A stretch of 33,554 nt of DNA from an uncultured Bacteroidales bacterium (GTDB taxonomy: Bacteria > Bacteroidota > Bacteroidia > Bacteroidales > P3): positions 1 to 33,554 of the forward strand of contig CASEWE010000017.1 in the NCBI GenBank assembly GCA_949291555.1. Direction: 5' to 3'. The notes below the pieces were generated by a model, which saw only the letters and a program-made list of their open reading frames with translations, made no database searches and was not told the origin of the DNA. Of this stretch, positions 1 through 8,533 are shown one piece after another (the stretch's first letter is position 1; each line of letters opens with the position of its first letter). A program made the position numbers and the translations under genes.

Positions 1-2040
1 GCCCCTTCGGCCGAGGATTTAGCCTTCAACAGCAGCGGCGCCTGCAAGAAATGCGGCGGCATCGGCACGGTGATGAGCGTGGACGAATCCACCCTTGTCC
101 CGGACCAGAACCTGAGCATAGACCAAGGCGCGGTAGCTCCCTGGAACTCGCTGATGTGGGCCTTGATGACCGATGTGTGCCGCGCCATGGGTGTCCGGAC
201 CGATATTCCGTTCAAGGACCTCACACCGCAGGAGAAAGACATTGTCTATCACGGCCCTGCCGCCAAAAAGCATATCCTGTACAAGAGCAAAAGCTCGGCC
301 GTATCGGGCGAAATGGATTTCACTTACTTCAATGCCGTTTACACCGTGGAAAACGCGCTTTCCAAGGTCAAGGACGACAAAGGGATGAAGCGCGTGGAGA
401 AATTCCTCAAGCAGGACACCTGCCCCGACTGCCAAGGCACCCGCCTCAACGAAGCCGCGCTCGCCCCGCGCATCCGGGGCATCAACTTGGCCGAAGCCTG
501 CCAAATGACGCTCCGCCAGCTGGACGAATGGGTCAAAGGCATCCCCGAATGGCTTCCCAGCGAAATGCGCCCAATGGGCGAAAGCATCAGCCAGTCTTAT
601 TTCGACACGTCCCGCCGCTTATTGGAATTGGGTCTGTCCTACCTGAGCCTGGACCGATCCGGCTCTACCCTTTCTACCGGCGAACGCCAGCGAATGCAGC
701 TGGCCCGTTGCGTCAGGAACCGGACCACCGGCGTGATTTACGTCTTGGACGAACCTTCCATCGGGCTTCATCCGGTCAATATCAACGGCCTTGTCGGCGT
801 CATGAAAGACCTGACCGCCGATGGCAATTCGGTACTCTTGGTGGACCACGACACGCAGATTCTCCGCCAGGCCGACTGGATTATCGAACTCGGCCCGCAA
901 GCCGGCGCCAAAGGCGGGGAAATCATAGCTCAAGGCAGCGTTCCGCAAATAGAACAGGATTCCCGTTCCCTGATCGGGCCTTTCCTATCCAACAAAAAAA
1001 ACGATGTGATTCGCCCAAAGGCTTCAGCGCAGGACATGTTCGCTTCAGGGTCTATCGAGATGGAAACCGGGCCGATCCATACGGTGCAGCCGCTCCATAT
1101 CCGCATTCCCAAAGGCCGCATGGTGGCTGTGACGGGGGTATCGGGCTCGGGCAAGACCACCAGCATCCTCGAAAGCCTTGTACCGGCGCTCCAGACCATG
1201 ATCCGCAAGGAATCGCTGCCCGCCCATGTGAAAAGAATCAGGGCCGAGGGCATCCGGAACGTGAAACTGATCGACTCCACCCCTATCGGGGCGAACGTGC
1301 GCTCCACGGTAGCCACCTACGCCAACGTGCATGACGATTTGCGGAAGCTCTTTGCCAAGCTGCCTGCCGCCAAGGCCGCCTCGGTCTCGGCCAGCGACTT
1401 CTCGTACAACACGGGCTCTTTGCGCTGCCCGGTCTGCGACGGGACGGGGACTATCAGCCTGGATGTGCAGTTCCTGCCCGATGTGGACATCCCTTGTCCG
1501 GAATGCCATGGTTCGCGCTACGCGCAAAGAGCCGAAGAATTCCGCTACGAGGCCGCCGATGGCAAGAGCTATTCCTTGCCCGATTTGATGAAAATGGATG
1601 TAGCCGATGCCCAAAAGGCCCTTGCCCGCTACAAAACATTGGAATCGCGCTTGGAATCGCTCAACCGGATCGGTTTGGGCTACATCACCCTCGGCGAAGC
1701 CACGACCAGCCTTTCCGGGGGCGAAGCCCAACGCCTGAAATTGGCCGCCGAAATGGGAATCCGCCAGGACGACAGCCTCTTTGTCTTCGATGAACCCACG
1801 ATCGGCCTGCATCCGCTCGACACGCAGACGCTTATCCGGGTATTCCAGAAACTGATCAGCTTAGGGGCGACTCTAGTCATCATAGAACACGACCTCGATG
1901 TCATTGCCAATAGCGACTACGTGATAGACCTCGGCCCGGGCGGCGGCGAGGAAGGCGGCCGGATCGTGGCCCAAGGCACGCCCGAGGAAATCGCGGCCTC
2001 TCCGGACAGCCTGACGGGGAGATACCTCGCTGCCCGATAA
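1..2040 (+). CDS. UvrA-like ABC ATPase, 3' part (5' end outside window)
   Basis: Twin-ABC ATPase of the UvrA superfamily, which binds DNA lesions in nucleotide excision repair or, in UvrA2/DrrC-type members, protects against DNA-binding drugs. The frame is open from base 1, so the first Walker A is outside the window. Seen in order: a CxxC zinc-type knuckle (SGACKKCGGIG), CPDCQGTRLNE, the first ABC signature LSTGERQRMQLAR with Walker B VLDEPSIGLHP, a second P-loop GVSGSGKTT, a second zinc module (CPVCDGTG and CPECHGSRY), the second signature LSGGEAQRLKLA and Walker B VFDEPTIGLHP. The first signature reads STGE rather than the SGGE usual in housekeeping UvrA. About 680 residues are visible and the linkers look short. 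This favours a UvrA2/DrrC-like paralogue over canonical UvrA, but that is inference because the UvrB-binding region cannot be assessed. Confidence 0.9.
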   Translation, partial: APSAEDLAFNSSGACKKCGGIGTVMSVDESTLVPDQNLSIDQGAVAPWNSLMWALMTDVCRAMGVRTDIPFKDLTPQEKDIVYHGPAAKKHILYKSKSSAVSGEMDFTYFNAVYTVENALSKVKDDKGMKRVEKFLKQDTCPDCQGTRLNEAALAPRIRGINLAEACQMTLRQLDEWVKGIPEWLPSEMRPMGESISQSYFDTSRRLLELGLSYLSLDRSGSTLSTGERQRMQLARCVRNRTTGVIYVLDEPSIGLHPVNINGLVGVMKDLTADGNSVLLVDHDTQILRQADWIIELGPQAGAKGGEIIAQGSVPQIEQDSRSLIGPFLSNKKNDVIRPKASAQDMFASGSIEMETGPIHTVQPLHIRIPKGRMVAVTGVSGSGKTTSILESLVPALQTMIRKESLPAHVKRIRAEGIRNVKLIDSTPIGANVRSTVATYANVHDDLRKLFAKLPAAKAASVSASDFSYNTGSLRCPVCDGTGTISLDVQFLPDVDIPCPECHGSRYAQRAEEFRYEAADGKSYSLPDLMKMDVADAQKALARYKTLESRLESLNRIGLGYITLGEATTSLSGGEAQRLKLAAEMGIRQDDSLFVFDEPTIGLHPLDTQTLIRVFQKLISLGATLVIIEHDLDVIANSDYVIDLGPGGGEEGGRIVAQGTPEEIAASPDSLTGRYLAAR

Positions 2041-2168
2041 ACCCGAACCGGCCATCAGACGGATCGCGGCCGTTCCCATTCGCAGGATAACAGTCTTTGA
2101 ATCAAACAGCCGTCATTCCTGCAACAGCGAAAGAACGGTAGCACAGCAGGCCAGAAAACAACAAAACC

Positions 2169-2720
2169 ATGGAACTGACAACAGAAAGGCTGCACCTCCG
2201 CCCATGGAAAGAATCGGATGCGGAAAGCCTGTATTCATATGCCCGAGACGAACGTGTAGGGCCGATTGCCGGATGGCCTCCGCATAAAAGCGTGGAAGAA
2301 AGCCGGGAAGTCATCCGAACCGTATTTGCCCAGGAAGGGGTCTTTGCCGTCTGCCTGAAAGGGGACGACACGGCTATCGGCTGCATCGGGCTGATAACCG
2401 GCTCCAAGAGCAATTTCCCTATTCCGGAAGACGAAGGGGAAATCTCTTACTGGATCGGAGCCCCGTTCTGGGGACGGGGTCTGATTCCCGAGGCCGTGCG
2501 CGAAGTAATCCGGCATGGATTCGAGGATTTGCAACTCAAGGCCTTATGGTGCGGCCATTTCGACGGGAACGGGAATTCCCGGCGTGTCCAGGAAAAATGC
2601 GGCTTCAAGCACCACCATACCGACAAGGACCAATTTTATCCCTTGACCAACGACATCCGCACCGAACACGTGAGCCGCTTGACGAAAGAAGCCTGGATGG
2701 CAGCCCCGCGGGAAGCATAG
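2169..2720 (+). CDS. GNAT family N-acetyltransferase (RimJ/RimL-like)
   Basis: A 183-residue acetyl-CoA-dependent N-acetyltransferase of the RimJ/RimL-like group; the acceptor cannot be told from sequence. It opens with the typical strand TTERLHLRPW and contains EISYWIGAPFWGRGLIPEA, whose GRG is the acetyl-CoA pyrophosphate-binding turn (motif A), followed by VIRHGF and a C-terminal NGNSRRVQEKCGF helix, the signature in which N and S precede the final strand. ATG start at 2169 after an A-rich leader without a clear Shine-Dalgarno, which is normal for Bacteroidota. It lies 128 bases after the UvrA-like gene and converges with the glycosylase gene downstream. Family assignment is firm, substrate unknown. 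Confidence 0.88.
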   Translation: MELTTERLHLRPWKESDAESLYSYARDERVGPIAGWPPHKSVEESREVIRTVFAQEGVFAVCLKGDDTAIGCIGLITGSKSNFPIPEDEGEISYWIGAPFWGRGLIPEAVREVIRHGFEDLQLKALWCGHFDGNGNSRRVQEKCGFKHHHTDKDQFYPLTNDIRTEHVSRLTKEAWMAAPREA

Positions 2721-2740
2721 CGTCCGGCAGTTTCATGCAT

Positions 2741-3232
2741 TCAAAGTCCCATGCCGAACATCTCTTTCCAGCGTTCCACCAACCGCTCCATCGAATATGA
2801 GACATTGGCGGAGCTGGTGCTAGGCATCGGCAAATACCGCACATCCGGAAACCGCTGGAAGAACCGGTCGAACAGCTGCTCCGATTTCCTACCGTTGAAA
2901 ACCACCGTGCGCAGCTCTGGATGCCGCGCCATAAGGCCGGCAATGTCGTTGGGACGTTCCTCCCGCATCGCGCTATCCATGCTGTCCGGCCTTACCGCCG
3001 ATCCGGCCACATCCCATAAAGCAATGCCATGTTCCTGCAACATCCGGCATCGAACCTCGTAATCCACCGGCAAGACACATCCCAAAAGCGTGGCCATCAG
3101 CGGCCAGAAACGGTTGCGAGGATGGGCGTAATACTGGCCTGCCGCTATCGAGGCATCGCCCGGCATCGAACCCAATATCAGAATCCTAACCTCCTTGCCC
3201 TCTATCGGGGCAAACGACTGCTTGATTTCCAT
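2741..3232 (-). CDS. DNA-deoxyinosine (hypoxanthine) glycosylase, UDG superfamily
   Basis: Predicted to remove hypoxanthine (deaminated adenine), and perhaps uracil, from DNA. The 163-residue protein starts MEIKQSFAPI and carries the UDG-superfamily motif LILGSMPGDASIAAGQYYAHPRNRFWP near residues 16-42 (GSMPG as motif 1; Y and F pack on the base), a central ALWDVAGSAVRPDSMDSA segment with the Asp/Ser pattern of family 6 enzymes, and the C-terminal motif LPMPSTSSANVSYS. An in-frame ATG at 3343 would add 37 residues of low similarity; ATG 3232 is preferred because it matches the family start and has AAGG just upstream. It is convergent with the acetyltransferase gene. A second UDG-superfamily gene lies at 18252-18830. 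Confidence 0.85.
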   Translation of the reverse strand: MEIKQSFAPIEGKEVRILILGSMPGDASIAAGQYYAHPRNRFWPLMATLLGCVLPVDYEVRCRMLQEHGIALWDVAGSAVRPDSMDSAMREERPNDIAGLMARHPELRTVVFNGRKSEQLFDRFFQRFPDVRYLPMPSTSSANVSYSMERLVERWKEMFGMGL

Positions 3233-3661
3233 TGCCTTGTTATCCAATGAATCGGACTCCAGCAAACCGTCCATCGATAGAGTCTGGATCTCTGCCGGAA
3301 TCGAACCGGAATCCATGCTCTCTTTACCCATTTCCATACACATTGGAAATCCAAATTTCCAACATTTCCTCAGGACAACCGCATCAAATTTGTTTTGGCC
3401 CCGGATAACAAGTCGAGAGGTGGTTTGTACCCTGAAAAGGGCACAGGCTGCTTTTCCTTGTTCGGGCCAAGGGTTTTACCAGAACCTACTAAAGCGGACG
3501 AGCGGAAAGTATCGGCTGTTTCCTTTTGGGGTACAAGGGGTTCTGGATCCTGCGGCCTGCCAAGGGCTTCAGGCTTCGGTCGCGCAGGCCAGGAAAACGA
3601 TAGGTTGGACAAAAGGACAAACGGATAAGAAAAGTTGTAAAATTTTGATTTTGTAGCATAT
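3233..3661. other. Gap without a recognisable gene
   Basis: Short open frames exist on both strands, the longest about 80 codons on the minus strand at 3370-3612, but none shows a recognisable domain or a convincing start. The part after about 3640 becomes AT-rich and leads into the decayed gene that follows. Confidence 0.5.
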
Positions 3662-4058
3662 CAGCACAGGACGACATGCTGGAAGAATTCTTTGGCAGAA
3701 GCAGCTGGTTGGAATTTTACCGTGTGGTATTGGGGAACCCTGCATTGCAAGAGCGTTTTGCAGGAAGAGGGAAATCCTTATTTGGATATTTTTGAAGACT
3801 CAGAAGGCGCAAGCCTACCGGATATGTGGTTATAAAGTTGCTCAATGAAGAAAAGGATCCTGTCAAATTGAAGCAAACCTTGCTTCGGATAGGAAGGCAG
3901 GATGAGGTGCAAATCCATTACAGCAGTCACTATGTGGTTTTGGAAAGAATACCACCGAGGGGGATGGCGATAAGCTTTCGATATCGGATAGAGTGACTGA
4001 TGCCGGTACGATAGCGGCGAAAGTGAATTATTGGATTGGAAAGATTGCCCACGCATAG
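3662..4058 (+). pseudogene. Decayed gene of unknown function, several frameshifts
   Basis: Three overlapping open stretches in different frames read like one protein. Frame A runs to a stop at 3833-3835 (contains WNFTVWYWGTLHC and NPYLDIFEDSEGASLP). A second frame takes over near 3817 and runs to a stop at 3994-3996 (GYVVIKLLNEEKDPVKLKQ, then DEVQIHYSSHYVVLERI). A third ends at 4056-4058 (KLSISDRVTDAGTIAAKVNY then WIGKIAHA). No ATG fits frame A, so the 5' end also seems lost. I do not recognise the family. Base composition is visibly more AT-rich than the flanking housekeeping genes and similar to the next gene, which suggests a transferred segment now decaying. Exact frameshift points are inferred from where coding character switches frame. 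Confidence 0.5.
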
Positions 4059-4237
4059 ACGTGACAATATTCGTGGTCTATGCGAGGAGGTTGCATTGGG
4101 ACTTTGGATTTGAGTGATGGAGCAATCGTTCGGGAATAATAGACAGTTGGAAAAGTGATTTTTTTTAATAGAATGGCTATTTTAGAACGAGTTTAGCAGG
4201 TCTAACTTTTTAAAGTAGCTCAATAAAGTTCAAAGTT

Positions 4238-5939
4238 ATGGAATCTTTTACTACTATTCGGAAGATGCTGGCAGGCAACAAGGTCGTTGTGCCGGCTTAC
4301 CAGCGGGCGTATTCATGGGAAACCGCTTTGTCATACTCGGAAAGGGAAGGCCAAGTGAATACTTTCGTGCGCGACTTGGAAGATTTTTCCAAAAGCGGTG
4401 CCGAGTCGTATTATTTCGGTCATTTCCTGTTTAGCGACAAAGGAGGGGGCGTGTACGAAGTAGTGGACGGCCAGCAAAGACTTACCACCATAGTCATATT
4501 TTTATCCGCCTTGTTCTCTCGCTTGAAAGAGGTTCTGGCATTGGAAAAGAATGGGTTGGAAGAAAATGAAATGGAATGTTACGAGGACATGGTGAAGCGC
4601 AACTCGACTTACAGGTTCTCGACTGTCGATTACGATAATGTTTTCTTTCGGGAATATGTCATAGACCAAAGCCGGATGGACACCGTAGGCTGTGATACTG
4701 CTTCCAAGTACCGTATAGTCAAAGCGTTCGATTATTTGCGGACTTACTTTGACAACAAGGATGCCGCATACTGTGCAAGGATGCTTGAAATCGTTTCTGA
4801 GGCATCCTGTTCTACCCATTGCGTCAAGCGGGAGTCTGATGCCGTGCAAATGTTCATATTCCAGAACAACAGGGGCAAGAAACCATCGAACCTGGAGATT
4901 ATCCCGGTTCATGTACAACATTCATCTTTACGGGAAAGAAGAAACCGAAAACTTGTTAAGGAATGTGAAGGAGAAATTCGAGGAGATATACAAGTCTATT
5001 TCATACATCGAAAACAATGTGGATGAAGATGATGTGCTGTTGTATACGCTGCGAGTGTATTTTAATTCTTTGCAAGAGTGGAATACGACCGATAAAATCG
5101 ATCGGGAATTGTCTGGCGAAGATTCCATACGGTTCATAAAGGATTTCACCAACCTGCTGTCTTGGAATTTCGCTTACTTGAAACGTTTTTTCAAGGAAGA
5201 CGAAAGCTGTTTTGAAATCCATAGCCTGATAACCTTGGGAAGCACGGCAACCGTGATGCCTTTCATCCTGAAATCATACCAATTCGGGATTTCCTTGGAG
5301 GATATCCGTGTCTTGTGCAGGAGTTTTGAATCCATAATGCTAAGGAATGCGCTTATCGGCACGAGGGCCGATATCACTTCGCGCCTTAACGATGTGTTCA
5401 AAGCCTTCACAAAAGAGAACGCTTCCGTAAGGCCTATAATAGAAAGGATAGAACGGATGAGAACGACCGATTCTTGGTGGTGGGCCTATTGGAACAACAC
5501 GCAGCTGGAATATTCGATACAAGGGCGCATAGAGCCAAGGAGGGCGAAATACATACTGTGGAAATATGAGAATTACCTGAAATCCCAAGGGAAAGCCGGT
5601 TATTCCCCCATGCGGTTCGATGCGATAGAATCGCCAGAATTGGAACATATCGCTCCGCAGACACGGCCTGACGGCACGCCTGAAGAAACAGGGTATCCGG
5701 AATACGACGAGGAGTTCCGTAATCAGTATGTCGATTGTTTGGAAAACTACCTGTTAGTGTCCAAGTCGCACAACTGCGCCGAGGGCAACCGGCCCTTTGC
5801 CGAAAAGCGGGCAAGCTACACGCAATTGGCCCAGCAGCGCGAGGTGGTGGATATGACAGAGGATTCGCCGATATGGGACAAGGAAAAGATTGCGCATCGG
5901 AAAGAGAAATTGGTAGATTTCGTTCTTCGGAATTTTTAG
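4238..5939 (+). pseudogene. DUF262/DUF1524 (GmrSD-like) restriction protein, +1 frameshift
   Basis: Resembles single-chain GmrSD-type modification-dependent restriction proteins: an N-terminal DUF262 NTPase domain (PAYQRAYSWE; VVDGQQRLTT at about residues 73-82, the GmrS signature) and a C-terminal DUF1524 His-Me finger nuclease domain (ELEHIAPQT, then LENYLLVSKSHNCAEGN and PFAEK). The reading frame breaks: the first part is open from ATG 4238 to 5026, but homologous sequence continues in the next frame to the stop at 5937-5939. The span of 1702 bases is one more than a multiple of three. Family sequence switches after NLEII, and deleting one C from the CCC at 4903-4905 would give LEIIRFMYNIHLYG. 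Thus likely inactivated by a one-base insertion, unless it is a sequencing error or recoding. No methylase or partner gene is beside it. AT-richer than its neighbours, so probably acquired. Confidence 0.82.
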
Positions 5940-6023
5940 CTTGTTGCGAGACCGGCAGGTTCAATGATTATCCGCAAGCAGGCGAAGATTTGCGGTCATC
6001 TGCCACGACCGGCCAGAAATCGC

Positions 6024-6065
6024 CTCCCGGCGCGTTCAAGGGGTGACGCGCCGGGAGTTTTTGTT
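6024..6065 (+). terminator. Rho-independent terminator
   Basis: A perfect 12-bp stem (CTCCCGGCGCGT at 6024-6035 with ACGCGCCGGGAG at 6046-6057), a 10-base loop and a TTTTTGTT tail. It lies 85 bases after the DUF1524 stop and should end transcription from the restriction gene. The rest of the 5940-6348 gap holds nothing further that I recognise. Confidence 0.85.
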
Positions 6066-6348
6066 ATCTTCGCGAATTATCTTGAATCCGGATTGAATCC
6101 AGCACGATATGGTCAAAGCCGGGGAGTCTGCATTTCCGGGAGTCTGTATTTACCGTGTCATTTCCTCCTCCCCTAACGGCAAATCCACGCCAATCTCCGG
6201 AAAGTTCATCATCAAAAAACACTAATCCCGCACCATGCCCCTTATCTCAGGTTTTATCCCTATCTTCGCAACCCCTAGACACACGCCCAATGGCGATACG
6301 GGATGATAGAATTTGCTTCCGGCTCGCCTTGGCTGAACCGCAAGAAAA

Positions 6349-6849
6349 ATGGAAAACCTCAGGATTGCCGTCTTCCCCGGCTCGTTCGACCCCATCACTT
6401 TGGGGCATGAAAGCGTGATACGCAGAGCCTTGCCCCTTTTCGACAAAATCATCGTGGCCATCGGAATCAATGCCGACAAACGCTGCATGTTCCCTCTCCA
6501 GACCCGGCTCGCCTTTATCCGGGAACGCTTCAAGGACGAACCCAAGGTGGAAGCGGACAGCTTCTCCAGCCTCACCGTGGACTATTGCCGGCAAAACCAT
6601 ATCCGTTTCCTGCTGCGCGGGCTGAGAACGGCTGCCGACTTCGAGTTCGAACGCATCGTAGGGCTTTCCAACAAGCTTCTCCAACCCGATCTGGAAACCG
6701 TCTTCCTGCTCACCGACAACCGCTACAGCTTCATCAACTCCTCGGTGGTGCGCGACGTCCTCTCTCACGGCGGGAATCCGGAAGGATTCGTGTCCGTCCC
6801 TGTCTTGGAAATGATCCGTGCATACTGCGCCGGAACGAAAAAATCCTGA
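6349..6849 (+). CDS. coaD: Phosphopantetheine adenylyltransferase
   Basis: Catalyses transfer of AMP from ATP to 4'-phosphopantetheine to make dephospho-CoA, the penultimate step of cytoplasmic coenzyme A synthesis. At 166 residues it is the usual bacterial length. The nucleotidyltransferase motif is at the N-terminus (VFPGSFDPITLGH, residues 8-20, with the TxGH catalytic His at 20). The substrate-binding segment LLRGLRTAADFEFE and the second ATP-binding motif FINSSVVRD (ISSxxxR type) are present. ATG 6349 follows an A-rich AAGAAAA leader. It sits 39 bases before a glycosyltransferase gene on the same strand, so the two may be co-transcribed. Confidence 0.97.
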   Translation: MENLRIAVFPGSFDPITLGHESVIRRALPLFDKIIVAIGINADKRCMFPLQTRLAFIRERFKDEPKVEADSFSSLTVDYCRQNHIRFLLRGLRTAADFEFERIVGLSNKLLQPDLETVFLLTDNRYSFINSSVVRDVLSHGGNPEGFVSVPVLEMIRAYCAGTKKS

Positions 6850-6888
6850 AAAGCCTTCCCGGAGAAAACGCCATTCAACCTTCGCGCC

Positions 6889-8430
6889 ATGCTTTTATCG
6901 GTCATCATTGTCAATTACAATGTCGAATCCTTTCTCGACCAATGCCTTTCCTCGCTGAAACAAAGCAAGGGACTTCTGCTCGGCAAGGATTTCGAAGTCT
7001 TCGTGGTCGACAACCATTCGGTAGACGGGTCGGTGGAGATGGTGCGTTCCAAGTACCCTTGGGTCCGGCTTATCGCCAACCCGGACAATCCCGGATTCGC
7101 AAAGGCCAACAACCAAGCCATCCGCCTCAGCCAAGGGAAGTACGTCCTCCTGCTCAACCCCGACACGCTGGTGGAAAACGATACGCTGGAAAATTGCGTC
7201 CGCTTCATGGAAGAGCATCCCGATGCCGGAGGTCTGGGCGTGAAAATGCTCGACGGGCAAGGCCGATACCTGAAAGAATCCAAACGAGGGCTGCCCACGC
7301 CGTCGACCGCTTTTTACAAAATAACGGGGCTATGCCGGCTTTTCCCTCGTTCCAAGCGCTTTGCCGCCTATTACATGGGGCATCTCGACCCGGACACCCC
7401 GCACCCGGTCGAAATCCTTTCCGGCGCGTTCATGATGCTGCGCAAAGAAGCGCTGGACAAAATCGGGCTTCTCGATGAAACTTATTTCATGTACGGGGAA
7501 GACATCGATCTTTCTTACCGTCTCCTCGAAGGTGGCTACCGGAATTACTATTTCCCCAAGACCCGCATCATCCATTACAAAGGGGAATCCACGAAAAAAG
7601 GCAGCCTGAACTATGTCATGGTCTTCTACAAAGCCATGGAAATCTTTACCCGGAAATATTTTTCGAAAGGCCGCTACCGAATCTATTTCCAGTTCATCCG
7701 CCTGGCGATCTGGCTAAGGGCGTCCCTTTCCCTCCTTGCAAGGCTCGTGAAAGCCGTGCTGCTGCCGGTCTCCGACTTTTTCATCAGCTACGGCTTGCTC
7801 TTGCTGCTTTCCCGCGCCTGGGCGGCATCGTTCTTCCATAACCCGCATTATTACCCCGATGTCTACCGCAACGTGGTGCTGCCGGTCTTTTCCGTCCTCT
7901 TCGTAGCCGCTTGCTTCGCCTGGGGCGCCTACCGGAGCCCGGTCTCGCTCAAGAGAACCGCTGCAGGCTTCCTTTCCGGCATGGCAGGGTTCCTCATATT
8001 GAGCGCCTTGTCGGGGCCCCAATGGCAATTCAGCCGTTTCATGGCCGTTGCCGGCGGAATCCTCTGCCTCTGCGCCGCCTGCCTGTCGCGGCTCCTCTAT
8101 TCCAAACTCTTCCGGAAAAGCTTCCCCTTGTCGTTGCGGAAAAGCAAGCATTATTTAGTGGTGGGAAGCCTGCCCGAATACCAACGGGTAGGAGAAATCC
8201 TGCAAGCGGAAGGGATTCCTGCCGGGCATATCTTCCATTTGCAGCCCCGCGATGCCCTCAATGCGCTGAAAGAGCAAATCCTGGTCAACCGGATCGGGGA
8301 AGTCGTCTTCTGCTCCAGAGACCTCAACTTCGACCAAATCCTGCTCTTGGTAAGCCTCCTGCGGAAAACGGGCGTGGAAAGCAAAATCATCCCGGCCGAT
8401 TCCCGGACACGGGTCGGCTACAAATTCTGA
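6889..8430 (+). CDS. GT2 glycosyltransferase with membrane and Rossmann-like C-terminal part
   Basis: 513 residues. Residues 1-240 are a family 2 glycosyltransferase of the rhamnosyltransferase-like type: SVIIVNYN at the N-terminus, VVDNHSVDGS (39-48), the LLLNPDT metal/sugar-nucleotide motif (88-94) and the MYGEDIDLSYR base region (201-211, with E204/D205). Such enzymes extend cell-surface glycans on the cytoplasmic face. After about residue 265 come several hydrophobic helices, and the last 120 residues (HYLVVGSLPEYQRVGEIL onward) look like a soluble Rossmann-like nucleotide-binding fold similar to the CoA-binding part of polyprenyl-phosphate sugar transferases, but the C-terminal transferase catalytic domain is absent. 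ATG 6889 follows coaD closely. GT2 role is firm, sugar and acceptor unknown, tail function inferred. Confidence 0.88.
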   Translation: MLLSVIIVNYNVESFLDQCLSSLKQSKGLLLGKDFEVFVVDNHSVDGSVEMVRSKYPWVRLIANPDNPGFAKANNQAIRLSQGKYVLLLNPDTLVENDTLENCVRFMEEHPDAGGLGVKMLDGQGRYLKESKRGLPTPSTAFYKITGLCRLFPRSKRFAAYYMGHLDPDTPHPVEILSGAFMMLRKEALDKIGLLDETYFMYGEDIDLSYRLLEGGYRNYYFPKTRIIHYKGESTKKGSLNYVMVFYKAMEIFTRKYFSKGRYRIYFQFIRLAIWLRASLSLLARLVKAVLLPVSDFFISYGLLLLLSRAWAASFFHNPHYYPDVYRNVVLPVFSVLFVAACFAWGAYRSPVSLKRTAAGFLSGMAGFLILSALSGPQWQFSRFMAVAGGILCLCAACLSRLLYSKLFRKSFPLSLRKSKHYLVVGSLPEYQRVGEILQAEGIPAGHIFHLQPRDALNALKEQILVNRIGEVVFCSRDLNFDQILLLVSLLRKTGVESKIIPADSRTRVGYKF

Positions 8431-8487
8431 ACCCCGCGCTTTTCCCCCCTTGCCTGCCCGATGGGAATCGACCTTTTCCCATGGGCC

Positions 8488-8533
8488 TTTGCCCGTCATT
8501 GCCTTTGCTCGTCATTGCCTTGCCCGTCTTGCC
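8488..8533. repeat. 16-bp tandem repeat, about 2.9 copies, over a stop codon
   Basis: Units TTTGCCCGTCATTGCC (8488-8503), TTTGCTCGTCATTGCC (8504-8519) and a partial, diverged third copy. The repeat covers the minus-strand stop codon (8496-8498) of the following membrane-protein gene, so the last codons of that protein come from repeat sequence. Confidence 0.8.

Noticed and set aside
3370..3612. An 80-codon minus-strand open frame as a small gene
   Set aside because: It has a Pro/Lys-rich, unrecognisable sequence and no credible start signal; coding status cannot be supported.
4898..4912. Programmed +1 frameshift in the DUF262 gene
   Set aside because: The CCC run could allow slippage, but no stop codon or stimulatory structure is evident at the site; a plain insertion or read error is simpler.
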